DNA of 64,000 nucleotides from Prorocentrum cordatum (taxonomy: Eukaryota > Sar > Dinophyceae > Prorocentrales > Prorocentraceae), in the NCBI GenBank assembly GCA_963575745.1, contig CAUYUJ010015515.1, positions 82,501 to 146,500 of the forward strand, in the 5' to 3' direction. Below, piece by piece: positions 38,280 to 47,759 of this stretch. A program made the position numbers and the translations under genes. The notes below the pieces were generated by a model. That model saw only the letters and a program-made list of their open reading frames with translations. It ran no database searches and was not told the origin of the DNA. Position 1 is the stretch's first letter, and the number at the start of each line of letters is the position of its first letter.

Positions 38280-38771
38280 GCAGCAGTAGTTTGATTCTGA
38301 TATTCCTATACATAGTTTAATTTGAATGTTCTGCCACGTTAGCTGTAAGAGTGTATGTCCTGTCCGCTTGCATCGTTGTGCGTGCTGCGTTGCACCAGTG
38401 TCTGTATTGATCTCCTTCTTTGTATTGTGGCGTAGACCAATCTTGCAGTTTTTACATTCGTTGCGATGTGTGTGTTGTTTCCTTGGGTGTTGCCCTCTTG
38501 TTCAAGGATCAGACACACCATTTGCGTTATGATATTTTGTCGGACTGACTCGCGCAATGCCCTTGGCACTTCGGGACGCGCGATGAGACGGAGGAGGAGG
38601 CAGAGGAGGAGGAAAGGGAAGAAGAGGAGGAGGAGGAAGAAGAGGTTCACTGCCCATAGATAGACAGAGAGGGAGAGAGAGGGAGAGATATATAGCGGAC
38701 AGAGAGGGGAAAGACAGCAATGGGGGGGAACGATCAGGATTAGACCCTTTGGCCCCCTGATATTACGAAGG

Positions 38772-39329
38772 TCAGCCACTGGTGAAGTTTGGCGGTTCGC
38801 GCAAAGATGACACATCTTGTTCATCGCTGTCTACCGGGCCCCACGCGTAGACATCCCCAGCTCCAACTTCCAGATCCTGGACGGCACGGGGGTTCATTTC
38901 AAAATGCAAGGAAAGTGTTTCAGAGCCGTTGGAAACTGGAACAACACAGTCGAGCACATGCACCAGCAGGGGCTTCAAACGTTTCTGCGACTTGTCTGGC
39001 GAGGTCCTGCGGACCGTGGCACGACCTCGCCAACCTGGTCGACATAGAGCGGGATCCGACAAGTCCACATGGTGCCCCTCATGCAGGCGTGGCCACCAAT
39101 CTGCGCATGAACGAATTCTCCTACCTAAGACGGCCATGGCAACCGTGCCCAGCATCAACATGGGCATCCAGGGGCAAGAGTTACCTCGGACATGGCACGC
39201 AGTTCGAGTTGAAGGGCTTTGCGAGCGAAGCGCGGCATCCCTCAGAAACAGCCATGGCGAAGGGGCCCTGGCAGGATCCCCGCCCCCGCCCCCGCGCGAG
39301 GAGCTGGCAAAAGAATACAAGAGTTTCAC
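38772..39329 (-). CDS. Uncharacterised ORF, 185 codons (strand uncertain)
   Basis: The minus-strand frame ends with PLLVHVLDCVVPVSNGSETL, SLHFEMNPRAVQDLEVGAGD and VYAWGPVDSDEQDVSSLREP, which looks like a real acidic C-terminus. The plus strand also has a 292-codon frame and protein-like pieces (FKMQGKCFRAVGNWNNTVEH), so the coding strand is not certain. There is no domain, SL relic or splice signal to decide it. Confidence 0.25.
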   Translation of the reverse strand: MKLLYSFASSSRGGGGGDPARAPSPWLFLRDAALRSQSPSTRTACHVRGNSCPWMPMLMLGTVAMAVLGRRIRSCADWWPRLHEGHHVDLSDPALCRPGWRGRATVRRTSPDKSQKRLKPLLVHVLDCVVPVSNGSETLSLHFEMNPRAVQDLEVGAGDVYAWGPVDSDEQDVSSLREPPNFTSG

Positions 39330-40769
39330 TCTTGCAGCCGGGAGTTGTTGACCACCACGGAGGGCGCGATGCCAAACTCATCGAAGTCCCAGGGGTCCGG
39401 GCTCAGCCCATAGGTTGGCGAGCTGATTGCGAAAAGGGGCGAGCGCCCGGGCCGCCCTCGCGGCGGGCGCGGCGGGTTGGGTTCATCTTCGGAAGACGCC
39501 CGAGGACACGCGGGCGCGCGAGAAGGCGCGGCGGAGAGCAGAGGCCAGTTCCGCAGAGGCCCAGCCGCCCCCGAAACGCCCGACGCATGGCAGAGAGGAA
39601 AGAAAGCCCTGGGCCGTTGGATGGATCGCCAGCGCGAAGAAGCTTGCGCCGTGCAGGAATTATTTGAAGGAGCTTCAGATGATTGCCAAGAACGCGGAGC
39701 TCCACCTTGCGCGAGTCCCCTATAAGAGTTGCACGGGATGCGCCTGGACGGGCCTCTCGCCAGGGATTGTGCCCCCCCCCCGCGCCCGGGCCCAGTCTCG
39801 GGGTCAACCAGCTCTGGACCTGGCCCCCGAGAAGTGCTCTGCGACGGAACCGCCGCCAGAGGGGCCCCGTGAAGGTCATCGACGAGAAGGTGGTTGGAGG
39901 GTTTCTCTGGCGTTCGGACTCGCCGGAGATCGAAGGCCCGTTTGGACGGCAGGGGGGCTTGCCCGCTCAGACCACGGGGGGGGCCCGCGGAGAACCTTCT
40001 CCGCAGGGGCTCTCGGAGGCCCCGAAGAGCCCCCGTGGGGCGGCAGGGCAGGGGGGGCGACCCAGATGGGTAAGACGGGGCGCCGGCCGGTCTCCCCGCG
40101 CGGAGCGGCGGCGCACGGGGTCAGCCCCACCGCTTTGCTTCAGACGCAAGCTACAGCGGCACCCCTCACAGACCACCAGAGTCCAGGACGTTGCCCCATC
40201 ACCTGCATCAGACGAGGTGGTTCTGACAAGGAAGACCCACAGGCGCACGGCAGGTTGCGGGCGTTTTCAGCGCGGCCTGGCACCTTACCACACTTGTCGG
40301 ATCGCATGCGAGCTGTAGAGACTGTTTCAAAATATGCGAATGGAGGGTAACGCTTGAGAACCCCGCCGCGGGGGCGACAATGGCGCGCCTCGCGGACCTC
40401 GGATGGGGGCCCTTGGAGCCCGCGGCCTGGGCGACCCATCGCCTGGCATACATTCTGCCAGCGTGAGCGTTTTGGATCGATCTGTCGGCGGCTCGTGGCT
40501 CTGCCAGACCGTCCAGGGCCTCTTGGGGCCCCCTTCTTGGCCTGTTTTGGGGCCCTCTGTCCCCCCGTGACGCGTTCCAGCGGTCCCCGGGGGATCTCCC
40601 CCCCTCATGATCGACCAGACCAGACTACCGGGGGAGGGGTGTGGGGAGGGGGAACGCCGATGAACCCCAAAGGGTCGGCGGATTTGGCGCCACTTGTTGC
40701 GCTGATATAAGAATTGGCCTGGCGAAGGACCCAACCAGATTCAGTTGTGAATGACTCTGTTGTGAGGAT

Positions 40770-41720
40770 CGTCTTCGGTGGAACTCCCCATGGGGCCACA
40801 AAACGTGTGAGGGGCGTACCAATTTGGGGAAGGGGCGGGGCGCATGTGAATCCTCCCGCTGGGACCTTCGGTGGCGCTCCCTACGGGGTCACGAAACGTG
40901 TGAGTGGTGTGCCGGAGCGGACGTGACGCCCACATGCGAACTGCGCCGCTGGGACCTTCGGTGGAGCTCCCTACGGGGCCACGAAGCGTGTGAAGGGTGT
41001 GCCGAAACGGGCGTGACGCCCACATGCGAACTGCGCAATTGGGACCTTGGGTGGACCTTCCCATGTGACCACGAAACGTACGAGGGGCGTGCCGAAACGG
41101 GCGTGACGCCCACATGCGAACTGCGCTACTAGGACCTTCGGTGGAGCTCCCTACGGGGCTCCGAAACGTGTGAAGGGTATGCCGACATGGGCGTGACGCC
41201 CACATGCGAACTGCAGCACTGGGACCTTCGGTGGAGCCCCCTACGTGGCCACGAAACGTGTGACGGGTGTGCCGAGACAGCTGTGACGCCAGCATGCGAA
41301 CTGCGCAATTGGGACCTTGAGTGGAGCCCCCTATGTGGCCTCGAAACGTGTGAGGGATGTGCCGAAACGGGCGTGACGCCCACATGCGAACTGCGCAGTT
41401 GGGACCTTGAGTGGAGCCCCCTATGTGGCCTCGAAACGTGCGAAGGCTGTGCCGAAACGGGCGTGACGCCCACATGCGAACTGCGCCACTGGGACCTTCG
41501 ATGGAGCCCCCTACGGGGCCACGAAACGTGTGAGGGGTGTGCCGAAACGGGCGTGACGCCCTCATGCGAACTGCGCCATTGGAACCTTCGGTGGAGCTCC
41601 CTATGTGGCCACGAAACGTGTGAGCGGAGTGCCGAAACGGGCGTGACGCCAACATGCGAACTGGCCTTCGGTGGAGCGCCCTATGTGGCCACGAAACGCA
41701 TGAAGGGTGTGCCGAAACAG
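40770..41720. repeat. 90-bp tandem array, about 10.5 copies
   Basis: The unit runs GGGACCTTCGGTGGAGCTCC, CTAyGkGGCCACGAAACGTG, TGAGGGGTGTGCCGAAACGG, GCGTGACGCCCACATGCGAA, CTGCGC. ACCTTsGG words at 40864, 40954, 41044 and on give an exact 90-base period. As 90 is a multiple of three, open frames run through on both strands (30-residue repeats with WDL..SPL.G.ETCEGCAETG on +). Confidence 0.95.
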
Positions 41721-42004
41721 AGACGATGCAGGGAAGAGGCGAAAAAACAGCAGCCCGACACACATCAACCGCTTCGAGCGCGGTGGTGGATTCTTGTGCT
41801 CCTCCTCTGGGACTCCAGGAGGACTCAGGGCTTTGCCATCATGACTTCTGCAGAACGTGGTCCCCCGAAATGTTGGGCCCTTCCTGTGAACAGGTGTTTC
41901 GTCCCAGATCGTTTCTTGACGATGGCCCCAGGGCCCGAGAACGCCTTCAGAGACATACCTCCGCGAAGAGCGCTGGCACCGGACAAGAAGCCGCAACGCC
42001 AGAA

Positions 42005-42075
42005 CTTTGGGTCTGTCCAGGGGTGCGTTCTGGCCAGAACTTCGAGGCGGATCCAGCCGTAGCGGCGAGGGCGAC
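42005..42075 (-). repeat. Dispersed repeat family D, copy 3 (minus)
   Basis: The core GTTCTGGCCAGAACTTCGAG and GCGGATCCAGCCGTAGCGGC matches copies 1 and 2 in inverse. It contains the 14-bp palindrome GTTCTGGCCAGAAC. Confidence 0.65.
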
Positions 42076-42325
42076 CCTGGATTCTCTCTCTTCAGACGTC
42101 GCAGCTCGTTCGCAACGTTGCCCCCCCCCAGGGATCTCGACCCATTCCCTGGGGCTGGCTGTTCCTCTTGAACCAGTTTTCGATGGTCCCGGTGCCAGGA
42201 CGAGACCTCCCAGGGCCGAGAACGCAGACAAATTGGCCGTCGCCCGCGATTTTTGTGTGCCTGGTCCAGGCCGTGGGCGGCACCCAGAAAGAGCGCTATA
42301 GTTAAACGCCCAAGAAGCTCGATCC

Positions 42326-42348
42326 TCCATAAGTCATTGTGGCTCAAG
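42326..42348 (+). other. Near full-length DinoSL relic
   Basis: The segment ends CATTGTGGCTCAAG, matching the last 14 positions of the leader except one base. Its 5' part TCCATAAGT aligns to the leader start with two changes and one inserted base. It stands about 110 bases before the first usable ATG of an intron-less ORF. Confidence 0.6.
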
Positions 42349-42456
42349 CGATATGGCCCGAGGGTGATCTCGATCGTCGGGCAGGCGGGCCTTGGGGCTT
42401 GGCCGCTCAGTCGGTGCCCCGCCCGCCGCGATTGCGCCGCGCTGGAGGTCAGCGCG

Positions 42457-43524
42457 ATGCAGGCCCAGCGCCAGGAGAGGCACGTGGTCTTCCTGTTCGC
42501 CGCGGCGGAGGGCGGCCGTGCCACGATCCAGCAAAAGGAGGGCGCCCGCCTCCCAGCGGCCGCTCGCTGCGAGCTTGGCCGCCGCCCTCCAGCCGCCCGC
42601 TGGGCCAGCAGCGCTCCTGCCCGACGCTGCCGTGCGGCAGAGCCGTTGGACGAGGGTTCGCTGGCCGCGGCGGTCGTCGCCCCAGCGGCTGCGAGAACCT
42701 CCGCTGAAGAGCAGCTGCTGCGATGCGGCCCAGCCCTCGGTGCCCTGCTGCCGGCGCGGTCGCCAGCCGCCAGCTTCCTGTCGCGCGCCGCGACCTCGCG
42801 CCATGCCGCGCTGGCGTCGTTCATGGGCCTGCCAGCAGGCGTGCCGCCGATGGTGCTCAGCGCCAGTGAGGAGTGGGACGTGGACAGCGACTTCGGCGCC
42901 CCAGCGCGGCCCCCCCCGGGGCGCGCAGGCGCGCCGCCGCCGGCCGCAAGCCAGATCGTGTGGCTGTGGAGCGAGGGCGACGGCAGCTGGCAGCCTCTCA
43001 GGGTGGGGCCGCCGCGCCTCCGGAGCCCGCAGCCGCAGCACTGGGGGCCCTGGGACCTCAGCATTGCCGGCGACGGCCAGCAGGGCCACGGCCACGCGCG
43101 CCACGTCGTCCACTACCTGTCCCCGATCACCACGGTCTTGCTGGTGTTCATCAGCGCCCTCTTCGCGGCGCGCCTGGTGCGCGAGATGGCGGCGGCTCAG
43201 CGCGCGGCCCAGGCGGGAGCCGCCAACCAGGACGGCATAGTCATCAACAACCAGGATGGCGTCGTCGTCGAGGTAGACGTCGGGGACCCGCGGGTGGGAG
43301 CCGTGACGGTGGAGGCCGCTGGCATCCAGCCCTTCAGGCCCTTTGGCGGGCAAGGCCACCGGCTCCAGCCCGCGGGCAAGGCTCGGCCACGCCCAGAGGG
43401 GGGTAGGGGGGAGGGGGAAGGCTTCTTAGAAGACACGGGCCTTGTCTGTAGATATTTAAGGCCCGCGCCTTCTGAGAAGCAGCCTTATTCTAAGAAGCCT
43501 TCCCGCCTCCCCCTGCCCCCTTAG
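42457..43524 (+). CDS. Intron-less ORF with one membrane segment, putative retrogene
   Basis: About 355 residues from ATG 42457 (MQAQRQERHVVFLFAAAEGG) to TAG. I chose this start because it is the first in-frame ATG after the SL relic; the open frame itself begins upstream of the relic at 42253. Residues ~1-130 are Ala/Arg-rich. The middle has LASFMGLPAGVPPMVLSASE EWDVDSDFGAPARPP and SQIVWLWSEGDGSWQPLRVG. A hydrophobic helix follows at about residues 217-240 (HYLSPITTVLLVFISALFAA), then basic and acidic Val-rich stretches (DGIVINNQDGVVVEVDVGD). The family is unknown. Competing frames exist (42392-43240 +, 42334-43359 -), but only this one yields a membrane helix and protein-like composition. 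The last ~35 codons enter an inverted repeat, so the original stop may have been lost. Confidence 0.45.
   Translation: MQAQRQERHVVFLFAAAEGGRATIQQKEGARLPAAARCELGRRPPAARWASSAPARRCRAAEPLDEGSLAAAVVAPAAARTSAEEQLLRCGPALGALLPARSPAASFLSRAATSRHAALASFMGLPAGVPPMVLSASEEWDVDSDFGAPARPPPGRAGAPPPAASQIVWLWSEGDGSWQPLRVGPPRLRSPQPQHWGPWDLSIAGDGQQGHGHARHVVHYLSPITTVLLVFISALFAARLVREMAAAQRAAQAGAANQDGIVINNQDGVVVEVDVGDPRVGAVTVEAAGIQPFRPFGGQGHRLQPAGKARPRPEGGRGEGEGFLEDTGLVCRYLRPAPSEKQPYSKKPSRLPLPP
43418..43501. repeat. Inverted repeat with nested stem
   Basis: AAGGCTTCTTAGAA (43418-43431) pairs with TTCTAAGAAGCCTT (43488-43501). An inner CGGGCCTT and AAGGCCCG pair lies between them. Flanking G-rich and C-rich runs lengthen the stem imperfectly. 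Similar GCTTCTAAGAAGCC and AAGGCGGGGGC words occur at 35730-35810. Confidence 0.85.
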
Positions 43525-43911
43525 CTGAGCGGGCGAAAGACGGTATCAAACAAACTGTTCCGTCGCCAGGGGCGCCTGCCCCAGGGCGCCCGAGGGTCTA
43601 CAACCCAACGCTGGCAGGCGGAGGTGTATGAACTTCCCCCTCGCCCTGGGACTGGCGTGCCCCCGACGGCGGAAGACGCCATACCGCTCCTCGTCCGCTG
43701 AGAGGCCTCGGCGCCGGGCCCGGCGCCTGGCTCGCAGGCGACCGCGGACGGACCGCCACGGCCACCGCCGGGGCCGCCGGGCGCGCCGGGGCCGCCGCCG
43801 CTGGCGCCGCCGCCCGGGCCGGCCACCCCAGACTGAGAGGCGCGGGGGCCGACCGCGCGCTTCGCTGGGCCGGGGCGGCACCTCTGCCCGACACGAGGCG
43901 TGCCGATAGGG

Positions 43912-44035
43912 AGAGGGAGGGAGGGAGGGAGGGAGGGACGAGGAGGAGGAGGAGGAGGAGGAAGAGGACGACGACAAAGAGGAGGAGAACGACAAGGAGG
44001 AGGAGGAGGAGGAGGAGGCGGAGGAGGAGGAAGGG
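43912..44035 (+). repeat. Purine GGGA/GGA tract
   Basis: GGGA repeats change into GGA and GAC units. The region 43525-43910 is GC-rich with no supported gene. Confidence 0.9.
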
Positions 44036-44174
44036 CCAGCGGGGCGGGGCCGCGGGCGCGGAAGCCGCCGCCGCGCGGGGCCCAGGCGCCCCGCCGCGGG
44101 GCCCGCCGGCAAGGGCGCCCAGGCGCTGCGCACCTGGGCACCGCGCAGCGGGGGAGAAAAAGAGTGGGAGCTCG

Positions 44175-44350
44175 ATGCGATGCGTGCCGTGCTGGGCCTG
44201 GTTTTCAAAGTGCGAAGCATGTGCCGTCCGCGTGCCGTCCCTGGTTTTCAGGATTCGGAAAAGAGTGCCGCCCGCGTGCCGTGCCGTGCCCGTGCCTTGG
44301 TCTGGTTCTCGAAATGCAGAAACGTTGCCGCCCGCGCGCCGTGCGGATCC
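44175..44350 (+). repeat. ~45-60 bp degenerate tandem (GTGCCGTGCC..TGGTTTTC)
   Basis: About four units sharing GTGCCGTCC or GTGCCGTGC, TGGTTTTCxxxxT and GCCGCCCGCG. Confidence 0.65.
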
Positions 44351-44389
44351 GAAGCTCCCAGCGAAAAGAAGGAAGCGGCCCGTTTTGGG

Positions 44390-44860
44390 AATGATCTTCG
44401 GCCTCCGGGGGCCCTCAGCGGGCCCTGGGACCGTCAAGAAAACGACTCAGGATGAAACCGGTCCCAGGGAGGTGTGGTCCAGACCTCCAGGGGTCCACGC
44501 ATGGAAGAAATTGGTGCGCCGGATGTTTGGGCCCATGCGTCCGCATCAACTAACCGATCCCCATCCCGCACTGGGCCATGGTATCCTAGCCCCTCCAGGT
44601 CACCCGCCCAGGCAGGGATGGATGGGCCCCCGCGAAACCCGAAGGGCACAGAATACATCAGCCAGGGGGGCAAGAGACCATGAGAGTGGGGGCAGGGATC
44701 GGTGGAAAGATGCTCGATCCGCCCCGTCGATCCTCCCGGGGCCTTGTCCGGAGCAGGCCGCGGCCAGTCGGGGGCTGCCAAAGGTGGATGACGATTCGAA
44801 GGGGGTGGACATTATGGCCGTGGCCATGATATCTCCCCAGATCTCATAGCCCCCTCTTCT
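44390..44860 (+). repeat. Dispersed repeat family F, copy 2
   Basis: It matches the intron-8 copy in GGCCTCCGGGGGCCCTCAGC, GGGCCCTGGGACCGTCAAGA, ACGACTCAGGATGAAACCGG and, 350 bases on, GGCCATGATATCTCCCCAGA with TAGCCCCCTCTT. This copy is longer in the middle. Confidence 0.75.
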
Positions 44861-44896
44861 TATTCAAATGCATTCCCCAGTCCCCCCTTGGGCCGC

Positions 44897-44929
<33 letters not shown>

Positions 44930-45630
44930 ACACGACGACGACGACGCGCGACCCCCCTCGGGTGGCGCAGAGTCGGCCGATGATGGGCGATTTGCGCTGC
45001 TGGGAAGCCGAGATCGTCCAGGAGCGATCCACGCGGCGTTGGAAACAAACGCTGACGTCATCGCGATGTGAACCCTCTGTATGGAGGTCGCCAGCTGGGG
45101 TATTTTCTGGAACGGGGAATTCTGAAACGGACGGGGCTTTCCAGAAACAAGACTGGGGAATTTCCCGATGCGTTGTTGTGCTGTTTTTGCTTGTCCCACA
45201 TTTCCAGATTCCCTGGCTTGCTTTCGAATCTTCCTGGCTCGTGTTCTGTAATGCTTGGCTCGCCCCTCCGATTTCGTGGCTGTCCCTCTGCCCGTCGCCA
45301 CCTCCCCCCGTGGTCGAAGCGCGAGGACGGGGGAGGACCGAGGATCGAAGGCGCCTTGGGTGGTGCTGGGGGGGGGGGGAGGTCCGCTGGGATCAGCCAG
45401 TCACCCCGAGCTGGGAGTTGGGAGCTTTAGGTGGTTCTGGGGGGAGGATCGAGGATCGAAGGCGCTTTGGGTGCTTCAGGGCGACCCGCGTTTGGGCGCC
45501 TTGTGGAGCCGATCACCCCCCCTGCCTCCGCCGACCCGGTGATTGGAAGCCTCTTCGTCGCCGACCGGGGCTCGCGCGCTGGTCCTGGCTCGCCCGGGTC
45601 AGCGCAGGCCCTGAGCAGCCCGTCCCCGAG

Positions 45631-45860
45631 GTTCGAGGCTCGAGCATCGAAGTTCCACTCCGGCGAGGTCTCGGCGTCGAACAACAGGTTCGAGGTTCGA
45701 GCATCAAGGTTCGAGGCTCGAGCATCGAAGTTCCACTCCGGCGAGGTCTCGGCGTCGAACAACAGGTTCGAGGTTCGAGCATCGAGGTTCGAGGCTCGAG
45801 CATCGAAGTTCCACTCCGGCGAGGTCTCGGCGTCGAACAACAGGTTCGAGCATCGAGGTT
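45631..45860 (+). repeat. 78-bp tandem repeat, three copies
   Basis: GTTCGAGGCTCGAGCATCGA starts at 45631, 45709 and 45787. Each unit continues AGTTCCACTCCGGCGAGGTC and TCGGCGTCGAACAACAGG. The copies are almost identical, so the duplication is recent. The period is a multiple of three and frames stay open on both strands. Confidence 0.95.
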
Positions 45861-46399
45861 CGGGCATCGACGCCGTGATTGTTTCAGCACCGGCGTCCAT
45901 TCTCTGCCTGGGCCTCTTTGTGGGCCCGCTTCGGGCCCCGGGGGTCGTCAAGATACTACCGCCCGGGACGGGCACCCGGTCCTTGGGGAAGGGGTCGAGG
46001 GGTCGAGGGTCCCGACGTGCTGCGAAGATCACGACGCCGGCGGTCCAGGCTCGCGGGTCGAGGACCGAGGTTCTGGTGCGCTCGGCGTTGTGTACAAAAA
46101 GGTCCTCGGGAAGGCGTCCAGGGGTCGAGGGATCGACGTGCTGAGAAGATCACGACGTCGGCGGTCCAGGCACGCGGGTCGAGGACCGAGGTTCTGGTGG
46201 GCTCGGGGTTGTTTGGGAGGGGAGGGGGTGCCTCCCGAGGCCGCCGAAGGCCTAGGGACTTCGGGGCCTCCAGAACCCTCTATGACCTCCGGGGCGGGGA
46301 CAGCGACGAGCGAGGTCCCGCATCTTCCGCCCCACAGAGAAGTTAGCCAGCGTGGACCCCAAACAGTGGTTACTTACAAGAGTATGCGGCTCAATCTAG

Positions 46400-46610
46400 G
46401 TGGTGCAAGCACTGTGGTGCAGTCTTGGTGGTGCGATACATGTGGTGCTTTGCATGCGGCGAAAAGCGATGCAAATCCATATAAAGTCAGGCAAAGCAGC
46501 GCAAAGCCATGCAAAGCAACCCATAGCAACTCAAAGCAATGCAAACCAATTCAACACAATGCGACGCAATGCAACGCAAGGCAACGCAACGTGGCGACGG
46601 ACGGCGGCGA
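46400..46610 (+). repeat. Degenerate short repeats (GTGGTGC, then GCAAAGC/ATGCAA)
   Basis: GTGGTGCA words lead into a run of 7-10 base units such as AAAGCAATGCAA and CGCAATGCAACGC. No gene seen. Confidence 0.65.
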
Positions 46611-46794
46611 CGGCGGCGACGGGCGGCGACGAGCCGGCCGGAGCGCCATTGGGGCCCAGCTCCCGTAGAACACAAGTGAGAACCTTTAAGTACGAGCAAT
46701 GTTTGGGGAATGGTACCCCTAACCAAAAAAAATCCTCATCGTCCTCCTCCTCCGCATCCGCATCCTCATCCTCCATCAAGGTCGCTCCCCAGAC

Positions 46795-46885
46795 CTCTCC
46801 AGGAGAGCGTTCTGGCCAGCACGTCGAGGCGAATCGGGCTATGGCGACGATGGGCCCCCTGGAGGCCAAGGAAACGGCAGCATCA
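46795..46885 (-). repeat. Dispersed repeat family D, copy 4 (minus)
   Basis: GCGTTCTGGCCAGCACGTCG, GGCGAATCGGGCTATGGCGA and CCCCCTGGAGGCC follow the same order as the other copies. Confidence 0.6.
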
Positions 46886-47283
46886 AAAGCATCAAAGTCC
46901 TCAGTCTCCCCCCCCCCCACATCCCTCCACTCCCGCCTCCCGCTCCCCTCCTCATCCTCATTCCTCCTCACCTTCTGGAGGTCTCCAGAGATCCTAGGAG
47001 GCCCCTGGAGCCAGATGCCCAGTAAAAATAGCCAGAGGCGTCCCAAGACCTGGATATCTTCGATTCTCGGTCCAAAAATGCTCGATCCTCGATCCTCCTC
47101 ATTTCACTTCACTCTACCCTTGAAGCCCGTAAGAGCTGGGGGACCATTCACACTTGTCACAGCACTATATTTCTCGTGCCCCGCCACTTCTCGTAAGCAA
47201 TTCTCGCACCTCACTGTTCTCGCACCGCTTCTTGACGCAGCCGCTGCCCTCTGCCACTTCTTCCACCACCGCGTGCCATTCAT

Positions 47284-47289
47284 TCATTT

Positions 47290-47332
<43 letters not shown>

Positions 47333-47405
47333 GCACACACGTATATACATTACATTGTTATATATAATGCGTATGTATACATATACATATATACATATAG
47401 TTGTA
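47284..47405. repeat. (CT)n and (AT)n microsatellite
   Basis: TTTTCTCTCTCTCTCTCT is followed by alternating TA with CACACG and CATA interruptions. Confidence 0.95.
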
Positions 47406-47459
47406 TATGTATCACGCGCGCGGGCATGGCAGACCAAGCTCATCTCCTCCCCGCCCGCC

Positions 47460-47755
<296 letters not shown>

Positions 47756-47759
47756 CATA

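Noticed and set aside
40741-42062. Cys-containing 30-residue repeat proteins on both strands
   Set aside because: Explained by the 90-base period. No start context or independent support; kept as a repeat and a question in the findings.
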